64,000 nt of DNA from Rhynochetos jubatus (lineage: Eukaryota > Chordata > Aves > Eurypygiformes > Rhynochetidae): contig CM050657.1 of NCBI GenBank assembly GCA_027574665.1, positions 26,576,700 to 26,640,699 on the forward strand. Reading direction: 5' to 3'. A program made the position numbers and the translations under genes. The notes under the pieces are model-generated. The model ran no database searches. It was not told the DNA's origin and saw only the letters and a list, made by a program, of their open reading frames with translations. Numbering within the stretch: the stretch's first letter is position 1; the number at the start of each line of letters is the position of its first letter. Below, piece by piece: positions 1 through 13,700 of the stretch.

Positions 1-839
1 GTCTGAATCCACAAGAGCACTTGAAAGTTCATTTCAGCCTTCTGAGCCACAAGCGCTTAAAACCCACATCCAGGGCCCCACTGCCCAAAACACCACACTA
101 GTAAGATTACATCACTTTTCCTCCACCTTTATCCCCCAGTCACGCCTATAGTCTGAGCACAACAGAACCGATTCACTCAGCAAAGCTCTTCGTTCATTTA
201 AGTCTGCATTGTTCCATGTAAACAAAGAATTCCCCCCACAGTCCTTTCTCAGGATTTATCCCGCTCCCTACCTGCATGAGTTCCCAGACAAACCCTGAGC
301 AGCTTAGTCAAACAACCCTATAGTTCATGTTTTACATGGTAAAGCAGCCTGATCATATTTGCAAAAGTCACCTGTGAGCAACTCACTGTAATAAAAAGCA
401 TCAAAACCCTCTCCTTCCCCTTACCCAAGTATGGCACAACATACATATTACATCAAACTTTCTTTCTGCAGCCTCTTCCTTTACTCCCAACAGAATTATA
501 TTACTTACAGCAGCCCAGAAAATATCTCCTTGCTCTTTTCTAGTGTTTTAAAAAAAGAAATGTAGAATTATGCACAGGAAAAAATCCTTAAAAAGTAAGT
601 ATTTGTATGTATGCAAGAGTCTTGGAAATTTTCACTGATTAAAATCTCGGAGCTATTATAGGCAGGAACCACCATAACATCTTTTTTCACTTACACTGTG
701 GGGGGACACAGTGTCAAAAAATTCACATATTGTAAGCAAAACAGACGTGCTTTAGGGTTTTTGTTGAAGAATAGACATATAGATAATCATTTCCCAGTTA
801 GCTGGTTTTTTCTGTACACGTAGTCCTGAACGGCAGCAC
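1..839. other. Non-coding unique sequence, nothing recognised
   Basis: I see no open frame of interest, no repeat family and no RNA gene here. The sequence is moderately AT-rich with short A and T runs and few CpGs, as expected of intergenic DNA. Confidence 0.5.
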
Positions 840-1800
840 CGAATCACTGCGGTGTCACTGTGTTTGAAAAACACCGCTCCCAGAAACACTACACGGGTCA
901 CGCTGCAATCCTTTTTCTCACCTTGAGCAGGAAGAGCCCCGCTGAACTAACGGCAGCACTGGCGGAGCAGAAGGCCAGCCCGCGGGGGAGCCAGCACAGC
1001 CTGGCCTGGCCGTGCCCCGGCAGGAGCTGTGCAACAGCCACGTCGCGGGTGTGCACGGGCTAAACCTGTGCTTGCACCTCACCGTCCTTATGGGAATCAA
1101 CACCGACCGCCTACCACGCACGTTAGATCCCAGTCCCCCGCACGCCCGTTCTCCCTGCCCCGACGGCAGAGAGCGCAGGCGCACAACCACCCACCACCGC
1201 TGGCCACAGGAAGCTTGCTTCACGTCAGAAAGTTCACACCAACAAACCCGACCCCAGCCCGCCAGCCATCCCTGAACTATCATTAAAACAACATTCGCGC
1301 TAAACGCGGTTGGAGCCACTCGTGGAGAGAAAGCACCTTGTGTAGGAAACACCACCGGTAGGTGCTACGGCACGACCTAAGCCCGAGCACCTGCCAAACA
1401 TCTCGTTTGTCCCCCCGTATAGAATTTTCCAGAAAGGGATTTTAGCAGGATGGCCCTAACCAGAGGTGCATCCCTGCTCCCCCTCAGTCCACCTTCCCCA
1501 TAGCTTCACGCTGAAACACCCCGTTCCAAGGGAGGCGACGCTTCCAGCGCATTTTTTTGTTCCCCTCATTTACCGTTCGCTGAAACCAAAAAGGCTGCGA
1601 AGGTTTCTCCTGGCTGAAGGGCTGCCGGGGCCGGCGGCGGGGCGAGGCTGCCACCTAGCCCCGCGCCGGGGAGGCGCAGCCGCCGCCGCCCCTCGGCCGG
1701 CCTCCCGCGGGCTCGGGGGACGCGGGGGCGGCCGTGCCCGCACCTCCCTCTACGGCGGCAGGCTGCGGGCCTGGATAACTGCTTCAAGTGCTGTACGCTT
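840..1800. promoter_or_regulatory. CpG-rich block, probable CpG island
   Basis: CpG dinucleotides are frequent from about 840 and become very dense at 1618-1775, where the DNA is almost pure G+C (GGCGGC, GCGCCGGG, CCGCCGCC runs). This contrasts sharply with the AT-rich, CpG-poor DNA on both sides. In vertebrates such islands usually mark promoters or developmental regulatory regions kept free of methylation. No known first coding exon can be read on either strand: the frames crossing the island are alanine/arginine/proline-rich products of base composition. A non-coding RNA promoter or an orphan island in the PAX3 desert is the simplest inference. Boundaries are approximate. Confidence 0.55.
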
Positions 1801-4800
1801 TTCCCCTGACGGAGGGACCAACGGCTCAAAAGGCTCCACAGAACATCCTTCCCCTGCACCTATCCATTCAGAGACTGACTTTTCAAAATAACACGGGAAA
1901 ACAAACTGCCGAGATTTGACCTCCCTGCCACGCAGCAATCCCAAATATTTCAGCCCAGGCCAGCAAGCAACCTTCCCGCTGCGTGCCCCGCTGCGCCACA
2001 AACAGCCCCAAAATCTACATGAAGCAGCCCCTGCTTACACGTCCCCATTAATAATCGCTAATCTCTCAGCAGATTTGATTAGCATATATTGAATTTTATA
2101 GTACTTGGGTGAAGACAGATTTTTCTTTTCAGCTGAGAAAATCAGTAGTCGCCACACTGACTGCAGCATGAAGCAGCCTCACGGGAACGACACCTTATCC
2201 AGCGGGTAGGATAAGCGACCCTTCGGGATGCCTACCTGCGCGTTCTCCGGAGCAGCCCCTCTGCGATGGTATTATGACAGGGAGCTCATCTGCTGCGCTC
2301 CCCGAGTATGCAGCTTATGAAATCCAGTCCTAATCACCACCTCATACACTTGCACAGGATAAAGCTCTTGAGTAAATGATTACACAGATCTCTGATTTAC
2401 TTCTAAACCTAGCACAAACAACTCCCTGTCTTGACAAAGTTTGTTAAACCCACCTTTTGAGGGCTGCTAATCAATCTGTCCCTGCCACTCCCTGGCTGCA
2501 ATTAATTTCCTGCGACATGCACATTAATTTTCTGATGGCATTTCATTTCCCTCCCTGCCATCGGATGCGCCCGGGACCTGGCCTCCTGTGCTGCCTGCGA
2601 GTGACGTGGGTGACACTGGTGACAGGCTGCACAGCCGTAGCTGGACGGAGGGCAAGCACCCATGGCACCGACGGTAGCCCAGGCCAGAGGATGAGGAGAG
2701 CGGAAATGAAGCAAGACTATCCCTGCGCTCCCGGCATCCAAAAGGGACAAAACGAACCCTCACTAATATTCTGCAAGGAATGTCTCCTCTACTAGGAAGA
2801 AGGTTTCCTGACTATCGATTATATTTGTGATATTTTTTCCCTGGTATCTACCAAACTCCACTCTTGCCCTCATTTTTGGAAGGCTGTCAGTTATTTACAT
2901 AATCTTTAACAAGAACTAAGAGCAGGGCTTCCCACCACTCCCCTTTTTTTAAATAAAAAACAAAAGCATCTAATAGGCAGCACATCTTGACCGCAGCAGG
3001 AGGATCCCTCCCCCCATATGCAGTATGGGAAGTCAGCTTTTTCCCCCATTTCAAAGGATCCACAAAGTTACCAAGAAGGAAACCTCAAATTACCTTTGGG
3101 ATCAGTTTTATTATTTCAGGGACATTTTTCAGTCACAAAACACCACAGGTTGCTCACGTTTGATGTGCTGAGGTGAGAGGAAGAGCAACTCTACAGATAA
3201 AGAGATGTTTGCTCTGAAACAGCAGTGATCCAGGTTTCCAGAGCCATCTCATTATTAGCACAAGGAGCAAAGAGGATTTATTTAAAATTACCTGACAATT
3301 TATTCCGAAGTTTGATCTTTTGTACTTTGGTTAAATCCTACTTATTTTAGGCCCATTTAAAGCTGATTCCACACAGACTAAGAAGAGGCTTCCCTTCATT
3401 TTACACATTTTTTGATTACGCTGTTCTTTTGTTTCTGTGTCTGGTGAGCTGGGTCTCATCTGAATAACTTAAACCTGACAATAAGAGAAAATCTGCCCTT
3501 AAATCATTCTAAAGACACTTTTTAAAGAGTTGGTCCTCATAGCAGAAATTCCTTTTACAAAGGATACTGGGAGACATCAATGTCTCTAGATGCAAGAGAG
3601 GTATCAGTGTTTTCACTCTGCGGTATTAAAGGCAATAGACCCTGCAGGCAAAATAGCTAAACTCTTTCAAAATCCTTCTTTCAAACTCACAACTGCATTT
3701 GAGCAAACCTGTAGCACTTCAGCACTAACTTCAGGAGCCTTCTTGTTTTGTCCCCATTCCTATGAGCAAAGAAAGGGAATGGCATGGACACAGCTCTCGG
3801 GCCAGCGAGCCTCTGTCCTGGGCTGATCTGCAGTGGAGCACATCCCTTCTGCTCAGCAGGCATGGGGGGCTGCAGGGCTGCAGCACAGCCCTCCCTCTGC
3901 CTCGGAGCAGCAGGGCTGTTACAGGGGCACAGCACCCTTGTGCGCCCTGTGCATGGGCACCCTCTCTGCCCAGGAGCACAACAGCGTGAAGAGACAGAAC
4001 ACTTCCCATGCAAAAAGCTGTATGGGGGGGCCAGGATGATGTATGATTTTAATCAAAACAGCTGTGAAAAGGTTCCACTCCAGTAAAAGCTTTGGTACGT
4101 CAGCAACACCAGAAGGAATGAAGAGCCAGGTGAAGAGCATCACTGTTGCAGGACACCTAATTAAAAATAAAAAACTTGAAAAACAGACTCTTATAACTGG
4201 TCTTCCTACCGTAGGAGATGGGTCTTTCCAGCAGAATTGCCTAGGCAGACGAGGTTCTGTCTGTTTCCCATACAAAAGACATTCAGCACAAGATAGTACT
4301 ATGAAAAGACCCTCAGAGACCTTCGCTTCAGTATTTGTATGCTATTCATGGAGTGTTTTACCACCGTTGCCATCTGTGCCAGCCTTCTAAAGCCATTACC
4401 AGGCAACACATTCAGTTCTGCAAAAGACCAGCTCAGTCTTCATCATAAAACATTTCATCAGCTGAATATCTCAAGGTTTTCATTACCATCATAAGGAAGC
4501 ATTAATGGTGATAAAATAATCAGTCAGCAAAATTTCTATTACTTCTCCCTTACTGAATGTGATCTTTACATCCTCACTCAAAAGTTTCTCATTTCCTGAG
4601 GGATCAGAACAACTATTAGCTAAAAAGCACAGAGAAGGTACAACTGACACCCATTAAATGCATAATCCCATTGCCATAGAGAAACCCCACTGCAACTGCA
4701 CCCTGAATATCTGTTTCAGGTAGGTGGTTCAAAGTGTTCTTGCTTTTATTCAGATTAAGAACAAAAAAGGTAGCAGAGAAAGATGTAGCTGTATAACACA

Positions 4801-6176
4801 ACCCTTCTCTTCTGCTGTCTCTTGTATTTTGTCTTTCTGTGCATTGAAAATTTATTCTTTCAACTGGATTAGTTAGTTAAAATGCACAGTATTCTTTTTA
4901 AATGGCTCTCCATATTTCTCTCTCTGGATTACTTTGAAGCACAGCATGTCTATTCTTTTAAACAGGTTCACTGTCTTCACAGGTGTTCATTAAAGTGCGC
5001 TCAACTCTAATCCCCTTAGCACCGAAGTATGCAGCTTTTAAAAAGGGCCTGTGCTAAACCAGCATTGCCGAACCGTTCAATGCTGTAAAATTCAGACTTG
5101 CAAAAAGAAGAATTTCTTCAGTGTCTTAAAGACCACACATGCTCATCCTGGAACAAATACTGACCTACTTAGTTAACCTGGTTTTTAAAATGGCATTTTC
5201 TCTTTGAGGTTCACCGAGGAGAAACAGCCACGCCAGACTACAGTCAGTTTGTATCTCTCCAGTTGTTGGTGAGAGCACACATTGGAAAACCCACCACCCT
5301 ATAAATAATAGAGGTGATTCTGTCAGCAGCTTGTTTACTGAAAAATCTGACTTCATGGAGGAGAAAGGTTGAATAAACAACCAGCTTTTTAGACGCTTTC
5401 CTCACTACCCGTTGCAAAACATTTATGGACCACGTAGAAGAACGTGGTTTCTCATTCACCACCCTTCCCAAACTATCCTAGGTTTGGTCCAGACCTTAGG
5501 CTCGGTCTGCTTCAGCAAGTACTCTGGCACAACAGCAATGGACCAGTAGGTGAAAGGGACTGGTGCTCAACATCCTGAAACCTCCACTATATGTATTTCA
5601 GATTTACTTCCCATTAGATTTAGTCTGGCCCCTGGATTAAACACCCTCGGCGCTCCTGTGGTTTAATGCTTTCACCTCTTGGGTTTCTTTTTCCTGAGAA
5701 GCAACGCACAAATTACATTCCTGAAGTTTTCCTCATGGCTATGCTGTCAACAGTCAGCCAGAGATTTTGGGCTGAAGAGATGAGCTCAAACTGATGGGAT
5801 TGCTGCCCTTCAGGTGCAGCATTACCAATAAGGGCTTAAGAACTTTCAGATGGAGGCAAAATCCCAGGCCTCCGCTGTGAGATCAGCCAGTGAACGTACC
5901 TTCCCAAGACAGCTGTTGTCAAACGCTCCCAAAGCTAGAAAGCAAGAATCACCTCTTCCCCAGTTTTCCTTGGATATTACAAGGGTTTTTTGCATATAGG
6001 CATCTTTATTGACAGAAATTGGTGAAAAGTCAGGCAACCCTTTTGAAAGTTTGCCTTCTTTCACGACAGCTCAAACACCACCCGCGTGTGCCAGTTTGCT
6101 CCGGCCGACAGTCTGAAACACAACAGGAGGCACCAGCTATATGTGCCAGTGCAGTTTGGCACTGCAAATTCATTTT
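1801..6176. other. Intergenic, mostly featureless
   Basis: No supported gene. The stretch at 2041-2115 is AT-rich and carries several homeodomain-type TAAT motifs (listed separately). Short frames around 2457-2795 and 3687-4390 have no recognisable domains, overlap in several frames and look like chance. No transposon was recognised before the CR1 tail at 6177. Confidence 0.45.
2041..2115. promoter_or_regulatory. Candidate homeodomain-binding regulatory element
   Basis: Within 30 bases there are three TAATC cores: TAATC at 2052-2056, TAATC at 2059-2063 and the inverse GATTA at 2077-2081. Flanking ATTAAT and AGCATATATT add to the AT-rich homeodomain character. TAATC is the known core of K50 homeodomain factors of the OTX/PITX/GSC type. 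The cluster lies close to the CpG island. Function and conservation are inference; such motifs also occur by chance in AT-rich DNA. Confidence 0.2.
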
Positions 6177-7709
6177 ATAGAATCATGGATTCATGGAACT
6201 GTGTGGGTTGGAAGGGACCTTAAAGCCCATCCAGTTCCAAACCCCTGTCATGGGCAGGGACACCCTCCACTAGACCAGGTTGCTCCAAGCCTCATCCAGC
6301 CTGGCCTTGGATACTCCCAGGGATGGGGCACCCACAGCTTCTCTGGGCAACCTGTCCCAGTGCCTCCCCACCCTCTCCAGGAAGAATTTCTTCCTGATAT
6401 ACAAACCAAATTCACCCACTTTCAATTTAAACCCATTACCCCTTGTCCTGCCACTACAGGCCCTTGTGAAAGTCCCCCCAGCTTCCTTGTAGGCCCTTCA
6501 GACAGTGGAAGGTGTAATAAGGTCTCTTTGGAGCCTTCTCTTCTCCCAGCCTGTCCCCATAGCAGAGGTGCTCCAGACCTCAGAGCATCTCCGTGGCCTC
6601 CTCTGGACTCATTCCAACCAGTTGATATCCTCCTTACACTGAGGGCCCCAGAGCTGGATGAAGAACTGCAGGTGGGGTCTCACAAGAGCAGAGTAGAGGG
6701 GGAGAATCCCCTCCCTCGACCTGCTGGCCACACTTCTCCTGATACAGACCAGGATATGGTTGGCTTTCTGGGCTGCCAACACACACGGTCAGCTCATGTT
6801 CAGCTTTTCACCCACCAGTACCCCCAAATCCTTCTCCTCAGAGCTGCTCTTGACCCATTTTCCACCCAGCCTGTCCTTGTGCTTAGGATTGCCCTGATCC
6901 AGGTGCAGGACCTTGCACTCGGCCTTGTTGAGCTCCATGCAGCTGGCACAGGCCCACCTTTCCAGCCTGTCCAGGTCCCTCTGGATGGCATCCCTTCCCT
7001 CCAGCGTGTTACCACACCACACAGCTTGGTGTCATCAGCAAACTTGCTGAGGGTGCACTCGATCCCACTGTCCATGTCGCCAACAAAGATTTTAAACAGT
7101 ACTGGTCCCAGCACCGACCCCTGAGGAACGCCGCTCGTCACTGGTCTCCGCTCAGACATCGAGCCATTGACCACAACCCTCTGAGTGTGACCATCAAGCC
7201 AGTTCTTCATCCACCGAGCGGTCCATCTGCCAAACTTATACCTCTCCAACTTGGAGACAAGGGTGTAGTGCAGGACGGTGTCGAACGCTTTGCACAAGTC
7301 CAGGTAGATGACATTGGTTGCCCGTCCTCTATCCACCAAGGTTGTGACACTATCGTAGAAGACCACTGTATTCGTCAGGCACGATCTGCCCTTGGTGAAG
7401 CCATGGTGGCTGTCACCAATCACCTCCTCACTCTCCATGTGCCTTAGCATGGTTTCCAGGAGGATCTGCTCTATGATCTTGCCAGGCACAGCGGTGAGAC
7501 TGACTGTCCTGTAGTTCCCTGGGTCCTCCTTTTTTCCCTTTGTAAAGATGGGGGTTATGTTTCCCCTTTTCCAGTCAGCGGGAATTTCACCAGACTGCCA
7601 CGACTTCTCAGATATGATGGATAGAGGCTTTGCAACCTCATCTGCCAGTTCTTTCAGGACCCGCTGATGTATTTTATCAGGTCCCGTGGGCTTGTGCACC
7701 TTCAGGTTC
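6177..7709 (-). mobile_element. CR1 LINE, 5'-truncated, with reverse-transcriptase remnant
   Basis: Read on the minus strand, this is the 3' half of a chicken-repeat-1 type non-LTR retrotransposon. A frame from about 7699 encodes the reverse transcriptase: [11 protein letters not shown] near residue 100, motif [12 protein letters not shown] near 132, motif [12 protein letters not shown] near 189 and the catalytic FADD near 220. The frame is lost near 7010 and the coding sequence continues in another frame ([27 protein letters not shown]) down to a stop near 6789. The 3' end at about 6177-6240 is the typical CR1 tail (TTGGAAGGGACCTTAAAG on the plus strand) followed by ATTC-type tail repeats. 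The element starts inside the ORF2 coding region, as is usual for CR1. Long plus-strand frames here are only antisense shadows. Confidence 0.93.
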
Positions 7710-10700
7710 CTTTATCTCACTTATAATTCAATAAACATTCATAGATGTTAATGAAGTGCATTCCCTGCAGGCAGCAGCAGAAGGCATCCACCACCAGCTT
7801 TCAAAATAACTCTTTGTAGCACACGGGCAATGTTGGATCCCTTTAAAACTCAATTTGTCTCATTTCAAGTTCCTCTTGCACCCTTCTTGGAAGATTTCAA
7901 AGCACTTAGCCAACATTAAATGAATTTCTCTTAATTGGGGGAAATATTAAAATCCACTTTACCAATAGAGAGATGAAAGCAGAGATGCTGCTAAATGCAG
8001 CAAGTTGGGGGGCGGGGGTGGAAGAAAGGCTAAGTATCCCCATTCATATCCCCTAACCTTATCAGACTATGCTGTCCTAACACATGGGATTCGGGCATAG
8101 GGAAAAACAGTAGTAACCCTAAAAGAGAGCCCTGCGGTGGACCAGGGGTAGGAACACAACTGTCTGCTCAAAGAATGCTTCTGTATTTTACATGAAACCA
8201 CGCCTAACTAATGTGACCGGACAATCCTTGGACCTGCCCTGCCTAGGTAGGAACCTGACTACTTTTGACTTGCTCTTTCTGACTCAGTGACAACCACAAA
8301 GAAACAGACTGAAAAGAGCAACGTCAGTACTAGGAGTAGCATTGCCACAACTCCTGGGCTACCTAGCGGTAGAGATGCTGAAGGCTTGATCCTTCAAACA
8401 CGACTTTTACCTGGTATGGTCACCGGTACAAGTAAGATAAAATGATAAAAGTGATGCTGATGCAAAGGTGCTTGGGGCAACATAAAGGAAATTCAGACAC
8501 AGGAATGACTCCTCTTGGAAGAACTCTGCTGATGACACCTGGCTCTTCACTGTGCAACTCCTACAAAGTTTTACTTTGCAGCTACAGATCTGGAATCTTG
8601 GTTTATTGTGTACTGCGCTGCAGTCTTATATAGGTGTAAAATATATATGGACATTCGTATAATGTTACAAAATCCACACATGAATTGGAATTCCCAGTTC
8701 TATGAAAATGATAAAGATTTTGCTATCTTGTTGCATTTCCAAAATAGACCAAAAGGTCAATTTTCTCTAAGTATTGCATAATACGATGGGCCAAGAAAAG
8801 GTGAATACCTTGTTTTTGAAGCAGAGTGTTGTGCTCTGATATTTCATGAAAAACAAGCAATTGACATTTCTTAAGTCCATGTATTTCATTGACATTTTGA
8901 GGAACTGACTTAACCTTATACTGAATCATGCCTCCTGAACTTTAAGTCTCATAAAGCAACAGAGCATTTTCTTCCCAACCAGTTAGCTTCCCAAAGCAAA
9001 CTTCCTCTTGCCCAGTGCACCCCACCATACTCCTCTCAATAAACTCAGAGAAATCAGTGCATTTCTTGCCTTCAGCCTCCATTTTCTTTCAGGCACTGAA
9101 AAACTACAGTTTCCATAAGACAACGTCTACAAGGGGAAAGCATAATTGTGGATACAGTCAACAAAACCTTTTGAATTAGATCAGGTTAACTTAGAAATAA
9201 GAGAAAACTACCACAGCACTTATGAAAACAACCCAAGACAAATACTTCTTTTTACTCTTGACAGAAATATTTCCAGATCACATATAGAGAAAATACTCGT
9301 GTTTGCAAAGGCAGCTTTGCAGCATGAAGTGCACAACTGTACTCGCTAGGCACAACTTATATACAAGAATGCAGCAGGGGCTTTTGTCGTAGCACGAATT
9401 GTCCTAACGAGGTCATGCTTTCCTGCTGTACACCTCAATAGTGTTTCTGCTTTTGTCTGTTTAATCTGATTACTGGAGTAAAAGTGTGAAACCATCACTC
9501 CAATCGGGAAAGAAGTATAAAATTAAAATGTCTGTTCCACAACACTGCTAGTTCACATGGCTCACTCTGATAAACTTCCTTCCCAATTTTGCAGACTGTA
9601 GAAGTGCAGAAACATTAGAATTCTTGATGCTAAGCCAAAATCCCTGATCCAGCAAAAAAAAATATTTGAGCAGCTCTGCGCTGCACCGAGGCTCACATCT
9701 TTTCTAAGTTATAAATGTGCATGTTGGTTTTGCTTCTCAGAAGTGATACTAATTCTAATACCATTTAAAGCGATTCAGTTTTTAATTGGAAAAGTAGAAA
9801 GGAAGAAGATCTCTCCATAGTGATACAGGCGAAACAAAGAATATCACCAGTATATAAGAAAAATACCCAAATCATAGACATAGGTAGGCCTTTAATTACT
9901 AATAGACACTGAGCCATAATCTGGCCTAAAATAAGCATGGATCTAACTGTGCCAGTAACACATTCTCCAGATAAATGGGTTTCAAATTACAAGAAATATT
10001 TGAGTCACTGGAGGATTTATTTATTTTTTGCACCAATTACTCCTAAAACTAAAAGGCATCTACATTTTGTTTCTCATCTCATTAACACAGGGTTATTAAT
10101 CATTGCAATGTGTGCTGGTATTTAACATATGCAAGATGATTGAAATGTGCAAGCTTAAGCAAGACAAAATACCAAGACTGTGTCCTTTTCACCTGGAATT
10201 TTGTTGCTGTAAGTACTTCTTGGAATTAGATCACTTTTTAATGCCTTACTCAACAGCAAATTAAACCATATCTCCACTGTCTACATAAATTAAATCGACC
10301 TTTATGCTCTGTTACAACAGAAAATATCAACTTGAAAATACTTAAGAAAGCCAAAGCTGTGAATTCTGATGGCCTGTGTAATCATAAGCATTATTTTTAG
10401 AACCACAGGCAACAGAAAGAAAACTGACGTTACATGTATTTTGTCAGTAGTTAAACACTACATATGAATTGTTGACCTATTGTTTCATGTTTAGTAAAGG
10501 GGGTGGAAAACACCCAGTCTTTAGTAGGACCAGACAAAAATATTATGTATGCTTTTTCCACAGACTGAGCACAAGTCTTGTGCAGTGCTCAAATTCCGTA
10601 CGCACCTTCCAGTGAAGAGCTAGACTAGACTTCAGTGGGGTTTTGATGCTGTAAGACCCTTCCATCAGAACATAAATCTTACTGATGATACTAAGGTATG

Positions 10701-13700
10701 AGACCTCAAGTCTGTTCAAAGACAACACCTGCAGAGGGTTTTGATTAGATCTCAGCACAAACCAAGGTTTTACCCCACGGGTTAACTTATGAACATAATT
10801 TGCTTAAACAGAGGGAAACCATGTCTTTTGTGTGATCAGATAACTCAGTCAACTGGGAGCAATCTCTTCCCCAAATCTCTACATATGGAGTAAAACAAGG
10901 GTAACACTTCCACCATTGTGACGATGGGCAAAATATCCCCTTACTAGGGACTTCTTGATTCCTTTTATGGTTCACCACAGTCAGGTGTGTCACCAGAGTC
11001 TGTGGTTCTTAGGAAACCTTCTGTGCACTGCAGAGAGTGGATTTAAGAGAACGCATGGAACGAAACTGCTGCTTTGCGCAGGACGCTGGTGTGGTGCTGC
11101 ACAATAATCTCTGCTCCCCAGCAAAGAGCCAAACTCTGACACCTGACTAAGCTGGCCTAGGACATTCTTCCAAAGGTTGTTTCCTGAATTCTTGTGGAGG
11201 AAATTTACCTTTTCACACTAGTGTAACAAAATCAGACCAGTCAGGGTTTGGCAGATGTGGTTATAGTTTGCCTAAGGAAAGAGAATTCCCTGTAGTCCAT
11301 ATTCACTCTACGCCATGCCCTTATCCTCCCCTTTTGCCCGTACGTTTCCCCATGGGCTGCAGAAGGTTACTAGGTTACACTGAACATAAGCCATGGTTTC
11401 TGCACTGCTTTTGCTTCTCCACACTTCAGACACATGGCAAATCAAGTGGGGTCCTTGGACTCTATTCCATGGACAGATAATGGTTTCAAGAAGCAGCAAA
11501 AGAGCCTGGAACTAATCTGAAGCCGGATACCTTCAGATTTTCTATGGATTGCTTTTCTAATTACAGCAGAAGTAAACATTTTCCTCCTGGCACTTTCCCA
11601 CCAAACACTCACTGAGACACAGTACTGCTAACTCTAATGTCACCATCCACGAATTCCACATACTCTCTCATCCTTGAAATGAGAAAGGAAATTATCACAT
11701 ATCCTGCTTAGAATAAGCCAGGCCTTTGCTCATGCTGATATGACAAACAGCTCTGCTCATCAGCTTCCCAGATTCTAAAGAATTATTGACATTGTTTATG
11801 AAAACCCATTTGCTCCCCACACCACCTCTGAAGCCAGCAAGGACAGCAGCTTTGCACCTACCACATGGGGTGCCGGTAGGGTCAGGGTGTCCTCCGTTTC
11901 TCTGGCTGAGCTGAACTGAGCTGCCTGAAGAGAATCAGATTCACCCTCCGCCTCCTGAAGGCAAGCGAACGGGAAACTTGTTTTCTACAAGAGAAGAAAG
12001 AATGAGAGTCAGCCCTGCTGATGAGCGGTGCCAGCTTCGGCCAGGCCACGCAGACTCAGATAAAAAGCTGACTGTGTGTGTGGGAAAGCAGGACAGAGGG
12101 AAACCATTAGTCAACTCATTTCAGCAGAACATTTGTGCTGTTTTGGTAAAGATACCTTATACTCCCTGCAGCTGCTCAGACGTGCTCTCCAGAGCTCTGG
12201 TTCTGCATGTTACTTCCCCGACAAGTCCAAACTCCTCAGGCTCCTTACAGTAAGAGGGCCAGCCTTAGCAACCTCTGCTGCTTTCTGCTTTTCCAGCTGT
12301 CAGTCAGCAGCAGGGATTCCCTCCCTACATAGCTCTGCGGACTGGGATTTTGCACCTGCCTGGCTCCCAGAAGCACCCATCTCCACTCTAAGTGGGGAGG
12401 AAAGCAGCAGGAATTCTCTCAAAGATGCAGACGTTGTTCAATTACATGTATCATTAGGCTATCAGACCCCGCAGGGCTAAAACCAAAATGATGAGAAAGC
12501 GATTCCTCCATTCCCTGCGTGGCTAGGAGCCAGGAATACACTAGCTCCACGCCAATCTTTTCCTTCACTTGAACCAACCTGCAGTTTGACCAGCTCTGTT
12601 CTTTTAAAAGGAGACATTTACTGGGTTTGATCTGTTCCAGCCAACAAAGGCCCTGAAAGCACACACATCCACTTCTAGATCAATTTGCAGGTCTCCTTGT
12701 CTTGTCCTAAAAAATTAACCACTTTTCTTTTCCCCCTCACCAGATAAGATCCTGCACATGTTTACAGTCCCACTTAAGACCTCTAATATCTCTAATTTAC
12801 TTGACCTCAAACTTCTAATACCTGACCTCACACACCTAACACCTCAGATAAAAAAGCATTATTCCTCCAGATAACATCTTTTCAAAAAGGACAACTTTTA
12901 ATATGTTAGAATTAGCACTAGGTGAGGAGTTTCAATAGCCCTTTTAGCTGCTTCTTTTACCATTTTGATACATGGTATTAAAAATTAAAACAAAAAAAGA
13001 TAAACAAATATGAAGAAAAACAGAAATAAAAATGAAAAAAGCAGCAACACTACCAGTTACAGAGGGTGTGTCCTTTCCATTAAAATCATACAGAATTTCA
13101 TGATAATGGAAGTTTTAAACACTACCCTAATTCCACAAGTAGAACTGCTAGTTAGATACGTAAACCTGGCTGCCTGACTTGATTGTTCATAATTGTTCAA
13201 CTGATTGTTTGGCTTAATGAAGCCCACTCACATGTGGAACGAGTCCTCAGACATACTGTGCTTTGTTGCTGCACAGACTGCTGGTAAAAGGGAGAGAATA
13301 AACTGATCTTTACATCTGCAGGAAGCAATAGGCTTATAGCACAGATGCGTTAAGTTAGCCATTAGGAAAAGCTTTACAGTCCTGAGGATAATTAACAGAT
13401 CACCAAGAGACTGTGATATCTCTGCCCTTGGAGGTTTTTCATTACAGCTGAGGCAATGTCAGACAGGGATGGCTTGCCACTGCCAATCCCACTTTCTACA
13501 ATTCTCTGTGTCCATACTTGGATTCAGAAGCCACAGCTACTACCTCTACTTATCTCGTAGGTATTATAGAGTATCAGCAAGTATGATATGAAGCATCACC
13601 AGTTTAATTAATACATGATAATTCAGTAGTACTGAGAAGTCACAGGAGAAGCAGACTGATGTGTTAGAATGAGGACAAACCACATGTACCCTTGTGCACA

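Noticed and set aside
1466-1891. 141-codon frame across the CpG island
   Set aside because: GTG start, biased Ala/Arg/Pro/Gly content from GC-rich DNA, open frames also on the opposite strand, no domain.
6141-7124. 327-codon plus-strand open frame
   Set aside because: It is the antisense strand of the CR1 copy at 6177-7709, whose minus strand carries clear reverse-transcriptase motifs.
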